Virus record (IMG/VR): IMGVR_UViG_3300006790_000098
Coordinates: 1 to 26,433 of that record
Source: a virus
Reading direction: 5' to 3' (one strand)
DNA length: 26,433 nt
This document shows, piece after piece, positions 6,955 through 14,298 of this stretch; the first letter of the stretch is position 1, and every line of letters begins with the position of its first letter. The notes beneath the pieces are model-generated. The model worked only from the letters and a program-made list of their open reading frames with translations. It did not search any database and was not told the DNA's origin. Made by a program: the position numbers and the translations under genes.

Positions 6955-7193
6955 GCGAGCCAGAGATCTATCGCCATCCAACGCAGGACGTCGCGGTCAT
7001 TGACTTGGGCCGTGGCTTGAAGCTTACGATTCCCATGGTCCTGATTGCACGCTACGGTTCTGTGCAGGCAGACTGGATTACCCTGGCAAAAAAGGTAGAT
7101 GAGGTCTATGAGACTCTCACCCTGGGCTCTCCGCCGCTCGGCGGAGTCTCGCTTAAAAAAGTTTTTGGAGAGGCAGATGGCGACGGCTCTTAG
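6951..7193 (+). CDS. Small protein, 80 aa
   Basis: Not recognised. It has a short beta-rich core (VAVIDLGRGLKLTIPMVLIARYG), an amphipathic helix (DWITLAKKVDEVYETL) and a Gly-rich acidic end. There is no signal peptide; the hydrophobic run LTIPMVLIARYG is too short and mixed for a membrane segment. It overlaps the previous gene by four bases and the following gene by 17. Its 3' part contains a strong hairpin followed by AAAAAAG and GTTTTTGG runs. Location between TerL and portal suggests a packaging or head accessory protein. Confidence 0.7.
   Translation: MSEPEIYRHPTQDVAVIDLGRGLKLTIPMVLIARYGSVQADWITLAKKVDEVYETLTLGSPPLGGVSLKKVFGEADGDGS
7129..7146 (+). other. GC-rich hairpin in a gene-overlap zone
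   Basis: CTCCGCC-GCTC-GGCGGAG is a perfect 7-bp stem with a four-base loop, 31 bases before the next ATG and followed by TCTCGCTT, six A, then GTTTTTGG. It lies inside the 80-aa gene. It might modulate translation or mRNA processing of the following gene; it lacks a good T tract for termination. Confidence 0.35.
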
Positions 7194-7404
7194 ATCTCTG
7201 CGAGACCAACTCATCCAGAATATTTTGAAAGGCAGTCGCAATGCGACTAAAGAGTCTGCAGCGGTATCTTCTGAAGGGGCACCGTCTGTAGGTACGGCTC
7301 CGGTCTCTCCCCAACGAGAACTAGAGCAGGAAGAAATCGACGAGCTACTCGATGAAGAATCTCGTCCGGGCACACAAGTGGAGCAAGGGAATGTCTCTCA
7401 ATAA
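7177..7404 (+). CDS. Small protein, 75 aa
   Basis: Not recognised. The first third is an amphipathic basic helix (MATALRSLRDQLIQNILKGS), followed by a Ser/Pro-rich linker and an acidic helix (REL EQEEIDELLDEE), ending QGNVSQ. I chose the ATG at 7177 because GGAGAGG (7167-7173) precedes it; a longer frame from 7099 has no ribosome site. It starts inside the previous gene (17-base overlap) and ends 14 bases inside the portal gene, so translation is probably coupled to both. A small head or portal accessory role fits the location, without motif support. Confidence 0.65.
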   Translation: MATALRSLRDQLIQNILKGSRNATKESAAVSSEGAPSVGTAPVSPQRELEQEEIDELLDEESRPGTQVEQGNVSQ

Positions 7405-9241
7405 AAAGCAGATTCGGGGTCTAATCGACACCCACAAGGCGAAGTCCCACATCGACCAGCGAAGCTGGGATCAGGTCCGTTCCTGGTACACCAGCAACGC
7501 CGGGAATCAGTACGGAACAGACGTGCCCCAGGGCGCAGAAGCCGTCGATGAGATGCAGGACCTGTCTTTCCAGACCAACTATCCGTACGCATTCGTCGAT
7601 ACGATGGTCGCTAACATCTGCCCGAACAACCCCGAGGTCACCGTCAACGCCCGACGGAAGCACCTCCACGAGCCTGCCCGTTACCGTGAAGCGCTCATCA
7701 ATGACACCCTGAATCGTGTCCGCAGCCACCGTATTTTGTGGCGTGCGGCTACGATGGCAAGCGTGTACCCACGCTCTTTCGTCAAGACAGTCTGGAACTT
7801 CAAGCGCCGTTCTCCCGACTTCCTTGTGATTGATCCTCGCTATGTCTGGTACGACATGTCGGTAGATCGCTGGGAAGACATTCGTTATCTCATTGAGGTT
7901 ACCGTCCTTACGCGCCAAGACTTCGAGTCTCGCGTCAAGCGCTCTGAGAACGACCCTAACGAAGATCGCGTGTACAACACGAAGGTGGCCGAGAAGGCCC
8001 AGTTCGGTGCATACCCTGAGTGGCTCCGAGATCGTCAGCGTGACCAGACTTTGATGAACGAGTCTTCCAAAGAAGTCTTCGAGTGGGTCACCGTCTACGA
8101 AGTCTACGACTTCTCGGGCGAAGGCCGTTACCACCACTATTTAGAGGATGAGGACGAAGCGCTTTTCAGCGGAGACCTCCCCTATCGATTTGTCCGCAAC
8201 CCATTCTACCGTCTCATTTTCAACGACAATCTTGAGAACATTGGTGGACTCAGTGACGTGACACTGATCGCTCCTGTACTTGAGCGGCTAAACGAACTGG
8301 ACACGTTGATGTTGTGGTTTGCCCAGACGGCAATCCCAATCACGATGCTGAACACAGGGCTTGTGGACAACCCGGAGAGGATACGGACTCAGCTTCGCGA
8401 GGCCACTTCTCCGGGCTCTATTGTTGAAGTCGCCGGGAAGTCTGGAGCTTCCATGGCAGACATCATTGGCCACACGATGACGCCGAGCCTGTCGCCAGAG
8501 TTCATGGCTTCTCGTGATCGCTGCATGCAGGTAATCGAGTTCATCCTCGGCATCCCGCAGTACTCGCGTGGAGTTGTCGGCGTGTCGGATGTCGCTACTG
8601 AGGTCGCGCTCGCAGACACTGCAACGCGTACTCGAAACGGACGACGCCAGCAGCAGATCTACGATCTTCTCTCCTGGCAGGCCCAGGGCATTGTCGGACT
8701 CTATGAGGAGTTCTTGGCAGAAGACGAAATCCTCCCAGTCCGTCTGCTCCCGAACTCCGAGATGATTGAGATTACGCGAGCCTCGATGTTGGCCCGTGAG
8801 ATCCTGGCTGGGCGAGGCGAAGAGCCTCTTGAGTACGATTACCTCGCAGTGCCGTACTCTCCTACCGAGAACAACCGACTGGTCCAGCTTCGGAATCTCA
8901 GCCAGTACTTCGAACTGCTGATGCAGAATCCACAGGTTGACCAGAGCCGACTCATCCAGAAGTTGTGTGAGCTTCTCCAGATGGAGGACGTCCTCAAAGA
9001 CACAGCACAGCTTGAGGCAGAAGCGAAGTCTGCAGAACAGCAGGCTCAGCAGGCCCAGGCTCAGGCAGGAATGGTCGGAGGGCCAGGCAACGACACGATT
9101 GCCAGCGGTTCTCTCCCTCCGGGCACAGAGCCCGTGATGCCGCCTCTTCCAATGGGCGGAGCAGGGAACGGCCAGAGTCCTCTGACTGGATTCGGCGGAG
9201 CACCCTTTGATCTCAATCCGAACATTCCGAAGGATCAGTAA
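7391..9241 (+). CDS. Portal protein
   Basis: The portal forms the dodecameric ring at one capsid vertex through which TerL threads DNA and to which the tail adaptor binds. About 616 aa, suiting a podovirus portal. The N-terminal half carries wing/clip-type alpha/beta segments (SWDQVRSWYTS, FLVIDPRYVWYDMSVDRWEDIRYLIEVT), the middle has the long helix and turn expected for stem and tunnel loop (LERLNELDTLMLWFAQTAIP, then GIPQYSRGVVGVSDVATEVALADTATRTRNGRRQQQIY), and the C-terminus has a Gln/Ala-rich coiled coil (AEAKSAEQQAQQAQAQAG) followed by a Pro/Gly/Met-rich tail. I prefer ATG 7391, giving MSLNKKQIRGL, to the frame-extending ATG at 7352, which lies inside the preceding gene. Its stop overlaps the next start (TAATG). 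Identification rests on position after TerL, size and these features. Confidence 0.88.
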   Translation: MSLNKKQIRGLIDTHKAKSHIDQRSWDQVRSWYTSNAGNQYGTDVPQGAEAVDEMQDLSFQTNYPYAFVDTMVANICPNNPEVTVNARRKHLHEPARYREALINDTLNRVRSHRILWRAATMASVYPRSFVKTVWNFKRRSPDFLVIDPRYVWYDMSVDRWEDIRYLIEVTVLTRQDFESRVKRSENDPNEDRVYNTKVAEKAQFGAYPEWLRDRQRDQTLMNESSKEVFEWVTVYEVYDFSGEGRYHHYLEDEDEALFSGDLPYRFVRNPFYRLIFNDNLENIGGLSDVTLIAPVLERLNELDTLMLWFAQTAIPITMLNTGLVDNPERIRTQLREATSPGSIVEVAGKSGASMADIIGHTMTPSLSPEFMASRDRCMQVIEFILGIPQYSRGVVGVSDVATEVALADTATRTRNGRRQQQIYDLLSWQAQGIVGLYEEFLAEDEILPVRLLPNSEMIEITRASMLAREILAGRGEEPLEYDYLAVPYSPTENNRLVQLRNLSQYFELLMQNPQVDQSRLIQKLCELLQMEDVLKDTAQLEAEAKSAEQQAQQAQAQAGMVGGPGNDTIASGSLPPGTEPVMPPLPMGGAGNGQSPLTGFGGAPFDLNPNIPKDQ

Positions 9242-9666
9242 TGCCTACTTATAATGGAAGGTGTAACTCCTGCGGAGAGTTCGAAGATTTGATGAAGGCG
9301 AGTGAGTATTTGAAGCAGGGCGGTCTCTTCTGCCCGCACTGCAAGAAAGAAGCGACCACGTTGATTCGCCGCGCTCCAGCCATCATCGGGCCCATGCCAT
9401 CAAACACGATGAACATCGACCAGATCGGGCAGAACTTCTCCTCTCCAGAAGAGAAGCGAGCGTACTTCAATCGTAGGAAAGACCGAGCCATCGTGTCTAA
9501 GAATGATCCCAAGTGGATCAAGCACTATGATTCTGTCCGCAATGGCGCCGACCAGAGTGCTCGGAAACAAGGATTCCGAGATCACGAAGATCGCCAGAAC
9601 TTTCACCGAAAAGATCAAGCGCACCGCCAAGCTATCGCTCGGGGTGACAAGAAGATCCAAGTCTAA
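9241..9666 (+). CDS. FmdB-type zinc-ribbon protein, 141 aa
   Basis: The N-terminus MPTYNGRCNSC with C8-x2-C11 and, 20 residues on, C31-P-H-C34 is the zinc-ribbon pattern of the FmdB family (Y-x2-x-C-x2-C, then C-P-x-C). The rest is highly charged and His/Gln/Arg-rich (DHEDRQNFHRKDQAHRQ), with no other domain. The ribbon should bind one zinc ion with structural rather than catalytic function. Small zinc ribbons of this type are common between portal and scaffold genes of tailed phages, where their role is unknown. Start and portal stop overlap by one base. It closes the portal-proximal transcription unit; a promoter candidate follows. Confidence 0.85.
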   Translation: MPTYNGRCNSCGEFEDLMKASEYLKQGGLFCPHCKKEATTLIRRAPAIIGPMPSNTMNIDQIGQNFSSPEEKRAYFNRRKDRAIVSKNDPKWIKHYDSVRNGADQSARKQGFRDHEDRQNFHRKDQAHRQAIARGDKKIQV

Positions 9667-9709
9667 AACTCTCACCTGGGCAAAAGTCTTAGAATGCTAT
9701 ATGCTTGCC

Positions 9710-9738
9710 TTGACGTGCCAACCTGCTTCAGGTAGAAA
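9710..9738 (+). promoter_or_regulatory. Candidate promoter of the capsid module
   Basis: TTGACG (9710-9715) and TAGAAA (9733-9738) are separated by exactly 17 bp in the only sizeable gap within the head genes. The -35 matches five of six consensus bases and the -10 four of six. It lies 24 bases before the ATG at 9762 and would allow extra transcription of scaffold, capsid and decoration genes beyond readthrough. Confidence 0.5.
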
Positions 9739-9761
9739 CCAATCAAAGAGGATTTCTTAGC

Positions 9762-10121
9762 ATGGCTAAAGAAGAAATGATGGAAGAGGAATACGGCAAA
9801 GACATGGGCGCTGACATGGACATGGACATGGAAATGGACATGGACGTGGAAGAAGAGCCCTCCGGAGAAATGGAAGAGAAGGAGATGGTTGACTTTGCCT
9901 CTCCTACTGAAGCTCTGGCTGCCGCCCTTAAAGAGCATGGCGCTGACCCTGCAACCCTCATGGACTGGTTTGATGAGTACGGATACGAGCTTGTTAAGAA
10001 AGAAGGCGGCGGAGAAGAAATGGAGATGGACGAAGAAATGGGTGAAGGTCCCATGGATCTCGTCGGTCTTCGCACTTCTGTTGTAGAGAAGCTCGGGCCA
10101 ATGCTCGGAGGTAAGAAGTGA
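9762..10121 (+). CDS. Acidic Met/Asp-rich protein, 119 aa
   Basis: The first half is strikingly low in complexity: MAKEEMMEEE, then an alternating Asp-Met tract around residues 14-28 (DMGADMDMDMEMDMD) and further Glu-rich sequence. The second half is a short folded-looking region with TEALAAALKEHGADPATLMDWFDEYG and a C-terminal helix (LRTSVVEKLGPMLGG). AGAGGA precedes the ATG. It shares a four-base overlap with the scaffold gene (GTGA) and follows the promoter candidate. An accessory scaffold or head-assembly factor is plausible, since strongly acidic proteins next to scaffold genes often act during procapsid assembly. The function is not established. Confidence 0.75.
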   Translation: MAKEEMMEEEYGKDMGADMDMDMEMDMDVEEEPSGEMEEKEMVDFASPTEALAAALKEHGADPATLMDWFDEYGYELVKKEGGGEEMEMDEEMGEGPMDLVGLRTSVVEKLGPMLGGKK

Positions 10122-10990
10122 GCGAAGAAGTCGCAAGCGCTGCACCAGCACCGGCTCCAGTAGCCGAGGCCCCCGCTCCCGCACCTGTCGAAGCGGCTCC
10201 TGCTCCTGTTGACTCTACGCCCGCTCCGAGCAGCTTTGCCTGGGACTCCTGGGATGGAACCCAGGACGCTGTTCCGGAAGAACACCAGTCTGCTTATCAA
10301 GCAATCCTGGGCCATATCCAGAACGACTTCAAGAGTCGTGAAGAAGAGATTGATTCTCTGCGTTCTATGTACGCTGCGATGCTTAACGAGGAAGACGACC
10401 CTCGCATCGGAGAACTGACCAAGCAGCTTGAAGAACTGCAAGGAAAGTACGACAGCCGAGAGAACGAGTTTACGAACCTGCAGAACACCTACAACGAGTT
10501 CGTTGAGACTTCTGCTGGCGAGTATGTAGACCGATTCTGGAAAGAGCACGAAGAGCTTGCCCAGGATCCTGAGAAGCTCGGACTCCTCGTCGAGCTTCTG
10601 GATGAAGAGAATAACTACGGAGGATCTTGGGACGGCTACGCAGCCGCCGAGCTTCTTTCTCTGTCCAAGGAGGCAATGGAAGTTGCCATCGAGGCTAAGA
10701 AAGATGGAGTCTCCGACACCTATGCTTTGAAGCTAGCGAAGGCACACGCACAGCTTGAAGAAGCGAAAGCCAAACCCTCTCCCCAACAAGTCCAGGCTCA
10801 GAAAGCTCGAGCCCAGGCTGAGGCGAAGGCTAAAGAACCCCGTGCAGCCGCGAAGATTACGAACGGCGCAACAACGGCTTCGAGTCCTCGGACCGCCAAG
10901 CCGGGCATGGGAGATGCTTCTTCTCTTGACGATTTAAGAAATCTTGCTGCTCGTCGTGCCCTTCGGGTCCACGGTGGAGGCAGGAGTTAG
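10118..10990 (+). CDS. Scaffolding protein candidate, 290 aa
   Basis: Starts at GTG 10118, with GGAGGT at good distance, overlapping the previous gene by four bases. Residues 1-37 are Ala/Pro-rich and disordered (SAAPAPAPVAEAPAPAPVEA), about 70-150 is coiled coil (REEEIDSLRSMYAAMLNEED, LTKQLEELQGKYDSRENEF), about 215-255 is a charged Ala/Lys/Gln helix, and the C-terminus is short and basic (SLDDLRNLAARRALRVHGGG). Scaffolds of podoviruses have this plan, with the basic C-terminal helix docking on the capsid protein; the scaffold shapes the procapsid and is then expelled or cleaved. Position directly before the major capsid gene supports the call. Scaffold sequences are poorly conserved, so the call rests on architecture and order. 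Confidence 0.85.
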   Translation: MSEEVASAAPAPAPVAEAPAPAPVEAAPAPVDSTPAPSSFAWDSWDGTQDAVPEEHQSAYQAILGHIQNDFKSREEEIDSLRSMYAAMLNEEDDPRIGELTKQLEELQGKYDSRENEFTNLQNTYNEFVETSAGEYVDRFWKEHEELAQDPEKLGLLVELLDEENNYGGSWDGYAAAELLSLSKEAMEVAIEAKKDGVSDTYALKLAKAHAQLEEAKAKPSPQQVQAQKARAQAEAKAKEPRAAAKITNGATTASSPRTAKPGMGDASSLDDLRNLAARRALRVHGGGRS

Positions 10991-10992
10991 CC

Positions 10993-11005
10993 GGGGATTG
11001 TCCCC
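10993..11005 (+). other. Small hairpin before the capsid gene
   Basis: GGGGA-TTG-TCCCC forms a perfect 5-bp stem just after the scaffold stop. There is no T tract, so it is unlikely to terminate transcription; it may protect or process the capsid mRNA. Weak evidence. Confidence 0.3.
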
Positions 11006-11033
11006 ACCTTCCACCCCATGAGGATCCAGACAA

Positions 11034-12128
11034 ATGGCAATTAGTCCTGACGTACTAGCAACTGCGTTGCAAGACCTGGCCCCTGGGTATTCGGAGTTGT
11101 TTTCTATTTGGCACCCACTCATGGAGCGGGTTGTCCTCAAAGGAAACGTCGATCGAGCTACCCTGAAAGGCCCCTACCGTGAATTCGTGGTCGTTTCTGA
11201 CGGCCCCGGAACCGTGACCCAAGTGTTGACCGGTTCTGAAGTTATTGCTGGCGGACGTCGCCAGAACGCACAGCGCGGAGACACCTATGCTCCCCGCCTG
11301 ATTTACGCGTTTGACGTTCCCGGTAAGGACATGGCTGAGGCAAATGGTGAGAACGATCTCGCTCGCATCATTAAGCGCTACCCCGAGTTGGCTCTGTCCG
11401 ACTTCCACGAGCGCATTGCTGACCAGCTTGGTGGTGGTAACTCCACTGCTGGCGTTGGTGGCTTCCTCACCCTGAACGGCGACCAAACCTACAACCCCGA
11501 GGGAACTGCTCGTACCGGTGTGTTCGAGTACGATACCCCCGCTAACCAGGCCGACACCGTGTTCAACCTGGCTAAGCAGGGTGCTGCAGGCGGTGTGTCT
11601 GGCTGGTACAACCAGTACGGACAGATCTCGTCCTTCGCTACTGACGGTCGTTCGACCATGCGTCAGGTCTACTACGCTGCCTCCCGCCAGGGATCTAAGG
11701 CAAGCGGTCCTGTGGATCTGCTCCTCGGTGACGAGACTTCTTACCTCAACTACATCGACGACCTGGACGATCAGGTCCGCGTGATGCGAGTTGACGGTGA
11801 CAAGGCTCCCGCCAACATGCGCCAAGGAATCCCCTTCCTCGAGGCAGACTTCTTCTTGGAGCAGGCCATCACCGACGGAATCAACGCTGGTAACTTCACC
11901 AGTGGTGGTTCGAACAACGGTGTGATCTACTTCCTGAAGACCGACACCTGGCACATGTACACCCTCGGACACGATTCCGGAATGGAGACCAAGGGCGACT
12001 TCGCCGTTCGCGGTCCTATCCGTATCCCCGAGCAGGACATGTGGCGCTACGAGTACGTCCTCAACATGGGAATGTACTGCGACCAGATGCGTGCGAACGG
12101 TGTTGTTACCGGCGGCGCAATCCCATAA
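11034..12128 (+). CDS. Major capsid protein (HK97-type fold)
   Basis: The shell-forming protein, 364 aa, preceded by GAGGA nine bases before the ATG. It begins MAISPDVLATALQDLAPGYS and contains the extended loop-like region (VVVSDGPGTVTQVLTGSEVIAGGRRQN), the spine-helix region (DLARIIKRYPELALSDFHERI), a Gly-rich stretch (QLGGGNSTAGVGGFLTL) and a C-terminal beta-rich domain ending with GPIRIPEQDMWRYEYVLNMGMYC. These features and the length suit podovirus and siphovirus capsid proteins of the HK97 fold. Arg codons are almost all CGC or CGT while neighbouring genes use CGA frequently; this suits high-level translation. It lies between scaffold and decoration genes. I see no maturation protease in the window, so no protease-cleaved delta domain is predicted. 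Confidence 0.93.
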   Translation: MAISPDVLATALQDLAPGYSELFSIWHPLMERVVLKGNVDRATLKGPYREFVVVSDGPGTVTQVLTGSEVIAGGRRQNAQRGDTYAPRLIYAFDVPGKDMAEANGENDLARIIKRYPELALSDFHERIADQLGGGNSTAGVGGFLTLNGDQTYNPEGTARTGVFEYDTPANQADTVFNLAKQGAAGGVSGWYNQYGQISSFATDGRSTMRQVYYAASRQGSKASGPVDLLLGDETSYLNYIDDLDDQVRVMRVDGDKAPANMRQGIPFLEADFFLEQAITDGINAGNFTSGGSNNGVIYFLKTDTWHMYTLGHDSGMETKGDFAVRGPIRIPEQDMWRYEYVLNMGMYCDQMRANGVVTGGAIP

Positions 12129-12154
12129 ACCCCATAGTCTAAAGGAGACTTAAA

Positions 12155-12634
12155 ATGGCTATTACAACTGCTGCTGGTATTTTCAGCACTACAGTTACCA
12201 CGACTCAGCAAGCTCCTCTGGGGTTTGAACTGGTTGTTCCCGATGGCGACAATGGCGAGCAAGTTTGGGTCTATGTGTTCAATGACGAAGCGGCTACCGC
12301 TTTTAGTCAGGGAACCATCGTTGCCCGAGATGCCGGGACCGTTACCTACGACGCAATCATTGCACCCGTGAATGCTCCTACCATCCGAGTGATTGGTGTT
12401 GCCCAGCACACCATCGCCGCTGGATCTTATGGATTCGTCCTTAAGAAGGGTATTGGCGAGGTGACTGCGGACACGGGCGGCATCACAACCGATCTGCCCC
12501 TGGTGGTCGGTAACACCGTTGCTGGAACAGCCGACACCACTGGTGTCGCTGCGACTACGTTCGCACTCGGATTCTCTACCGAGACCGTTGCGGCCACTGC
12601 AACAGCGACCTGCTGGATCAACTGCCCCGGCTAA
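12155..12634 (+). CDS. Head decoration protein candidate, 159 aa
   Basis: A Thr/Ala/Val/Gly-rich, nearly Lys- and Arg-free protein predicted to be almost all beta strand: MAITTAAGIFSTTVTTTQQA, GEQVWVYVFNDEAATAFSQG, VIGVAQHTIAAGSYGFVLKKG, then TTDLPLVVGNTVAGTADT. This composition and the place immediately after the major capsid gene are typical of cement/decoration proteins that trimerise on the capsid surface and stabilise it against internal DNA pressure. AAAGGAG lies at standard distance before the ATG. A strong hairpin follows, so it is the last gene of the highly expressed capsid block. No specific family is recognised; a head fibre-base role is the alternative. Confidence 0.78.
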   Translation: MAITTAAGIFSTTVTTTQQAPLGFELVVPDGDNGEQVWVYVFNDEAATAFSQGTIVARDAGTVTYDAIIAPVNAPTIRVIGVAQHTIAAGSYGFVLKKGIGEVTADTGGITTDLPLVVGNTVAGTADTTGVAATTFALGFSTETVAATATATCWINCPG

Positions 12635-12655
12635 TCTAGTCGGACTGTAGTAAAC

Positions 12656-12695
12656 TTAGGAGGCACCCCCTGGGCATGGGGGGTGCCTATCCTAA
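12656..12695 (+). terminator. Strong hairpin closing the capsid block, probable terminator/attenuator
   Basis: AGGCACCCCC (12661-12670) pairs perfectly with GGGGGTGCCT (12679-12688) across an eight-base loop. The stem extends with TTAGG (12656-12660) against CCTAA (12691-12695) after a two-base bulge, fifteen pairs in all. There is no long T tract, so it may terminate only partially or act as an mRNA 3' end stabiliser between the abundant capsid message and the tail genes. Confidence 0.6.
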
Positions 12696-12707
12696 TAGGA
12701 GCATGCC

Positions 12708-14288
12708 ATGGATCTGAAGCAGATTAGAGATGAGATCTTCTCCCAGGCAGACTGGGCTCCTAGCCAATCTTCTGATGCCATCGAAAGGGCTAATCGCTTC
12801 ATCAACCGGGCCTACTCGCAGATTATGCAGGAGGCCCCTTTCTTATTTTTTGAGAGCCGTCTTGGATTCGCGACGTTGCCGGATGTCACCGACAACACCG
12901 CTGCAGTCCGACAGCTAAACCCCGCTTCTCCCGCCGACACAGTATCTGTCATTGCTACAGATCCTTGGGTTCTACAGCGTAACCTGCCTACGACTACGCC
13001 AGGTCTAACTCTCTGGGATACGTCTGGTCGATGGAGAGGCCGAGAGATTCTGGTCACCGATCCTAATGGCGTTCACCACCGCCGTAAAATCCGAGACGTT
13101 TGGACTGTAGCCGCTCCTCTGAATATCCAGTACATCTCACTGTACCGGCCATGGAACAACACGACAGACACCCTCATGGACTGGAGAATCTTCACGGAGG
13201 ACTACTACCTTCCTGATGATGTGGTCGAAGTTACCTCTCTCCAGCTTTTCCGAGACAACGAAACCTGGCCCCTCGACATCCTTGGGCAGCTAGAAGCGGA
13301 GCACTTGTCGTTGTCGAACACGCCGAACCAGATCGCACAGGGTGTTCCTCGTTGCGCTTTCCGCCGTCCTCACTGGCAGATCGAGACTCCAACCAAAGCC
13401 CCCACTGCGACCCTTTCGGGCACTCCTAACTCTTGGCAAGGACCAGATCCTGCCGGGCAGTTCGAGTACTGCTTTACCTATGCTTGGGGCTATAGAGATG
13501 GGAACTTCCGAGACTTCGGTCCTGGACAACCATACTCTGCTCCCCAGACAGATCCTGCTCGCTTAGAGCCTCTCTGGGAATCTTCCCCGAGCCCAGTAGT
13601 GTCCGTCACCACCAGCAACCGGGCAGAAGATCCTATCGTCTACAACGGCGCTGCGATCAACCTCATCACGCCTGACATTGACTACATGCAAGGCTTTGGA
13701 CGTGCAGCAGATGCTCGATATCATCGCTCAGGCTGGCGGAAAAGAATCTACCGCCGTCGAGTTACCGTAGACTCTACTGGCTATGCAGCACTGCCGAACA
13801 CTCTCGCTGGAGCACTCGAGCAGGAAACTCCCGACGCTTTCTACTTGATCGCAGACATTGACGGGTTCCAGACCACGTTCGTAGATGACGGCCAGCTTAT
13901 CCCGGACTATCACCGACGCCTGCGAGAAGTAAACGGATACCAGTCTCTCCGCATGTACCCACGTCCGAATCGTAGGTACGAAGTGGATATCCGCTGTATC
14001 CGTCGTCCGCCTAAACTCAAAGACGATAGCGATGCCCCACGCCTTCACCCCGATGCGCTGGGACTTCTCGTCTACCGGGCTCTCGTCTTCCTCTACGAAG
14101 CCCAAGGCAATGTTGATCTCGCTGACCGATCTCAAATGAAGTACCAAGATCTTCTCTTCACGTTCACAAAGCGTTATGGTGATCTCCGGTACCCAGCAGA
14201 ACTTTTGATGAAAAAGCCTGCTCGGGCCGGAAAAGTCATCAATACTCGACGGCCATGGCGTCGTTGGTATAATCTGCCCAACAGCTAA
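12708..14288 (+). CDS. Head-to-tail adaptor with an inserted FN3-like region, 526 aa
   Basis: The ends look like a podovirus head-to-tail adaptor, which binds the portal and extends its channel. The N-terminal helix pair (DLKQIRDEIFSQ, SSDAIERANRFINRAYSQIMQE, residues 2-42) and the C-terminal helices (LGLLVYRALVFLYEAQGNVD, ADRSQMKYQDLLFTFTKRYG, residues 451-491) are typical. A long middle part is inserted: residues 228-300 read like a fibronectin-type beta sandwich (GQFEYCFTYAWGYRDGNFRDFGPG), and 340-400 continue in FN3 style (WRKRIYRRRVTV, FYLIADIDGFQTTFVDDG). The adaptor core of this family is usually much shorter, so the insertion probably decorates the neck. AGGAG precedes ATG 12708. A neighbouring nozzle protein has a similar FN3-style segment. 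Confidence 0.78.
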   Translation: MDLKQIRDEIFSQADWAPSQSSDAIERANRFINRAYSQIMQEAPFLFFESRLGFATLPDVTDNTAAVRQLNPASPADTVSVIATDPWVLQRNLPTTTPGLTLWDTSGRWRGREILVTDPNGVHHRRKIRDVWTVAAPLNIQYISLYRPWNNTTDTLMDWRIFTEDYYLPDDVVEVTSLQLFRDNETWPLDILGQLEAEHLSLSNTPNQIAQGVPRCAFRRPHWQIETPTKAPTATLSGTPNSWQGPDPAGQFEYCFTYAWGYRDGNFRDFGPGQPYSAPQTDPARLEPLWESSPSPVVSVTTSNRAEDPIVYNGAAINLITPDIDYMQGFGRAADARYHRSGWRKRIYRRRVTVDSTGYAALPNTLAGALEQETPDAFYLIADIDGFQTTFVDDGQLIPDYHRRLREVNGYQSLRMYPRPNRRYEVDIRCIRRPPKLKDDSDAPRLHPDALGLLVYRALVFLYEAQGNVDLADRSQMKYQDLLFTFTKRYGDLRYPAELLMKKPARAGKVINTRRPWRRWYNLPNS

Positions 14289-14298
14289 GAGAAGAATA

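Noticed and set aside
7150-7170. Programmed frameshift at AAAAAAG between the 80-aa and 75-aa genes
   Set aside because: The zero-frame codons are AAA AAA GTT, which do not form a canonical -1 slip heptamer in phase, and the ATG at 7177 has a good ribosome site. Kept only as a low-priority check.
11055-11972. 305-aa minus-strand reading frame opposite the capsid gene
   Set aside because: The plus-strand frame is a clear capsid protein with a ribosome site; the antisense frame is a by-product of its codon bias.
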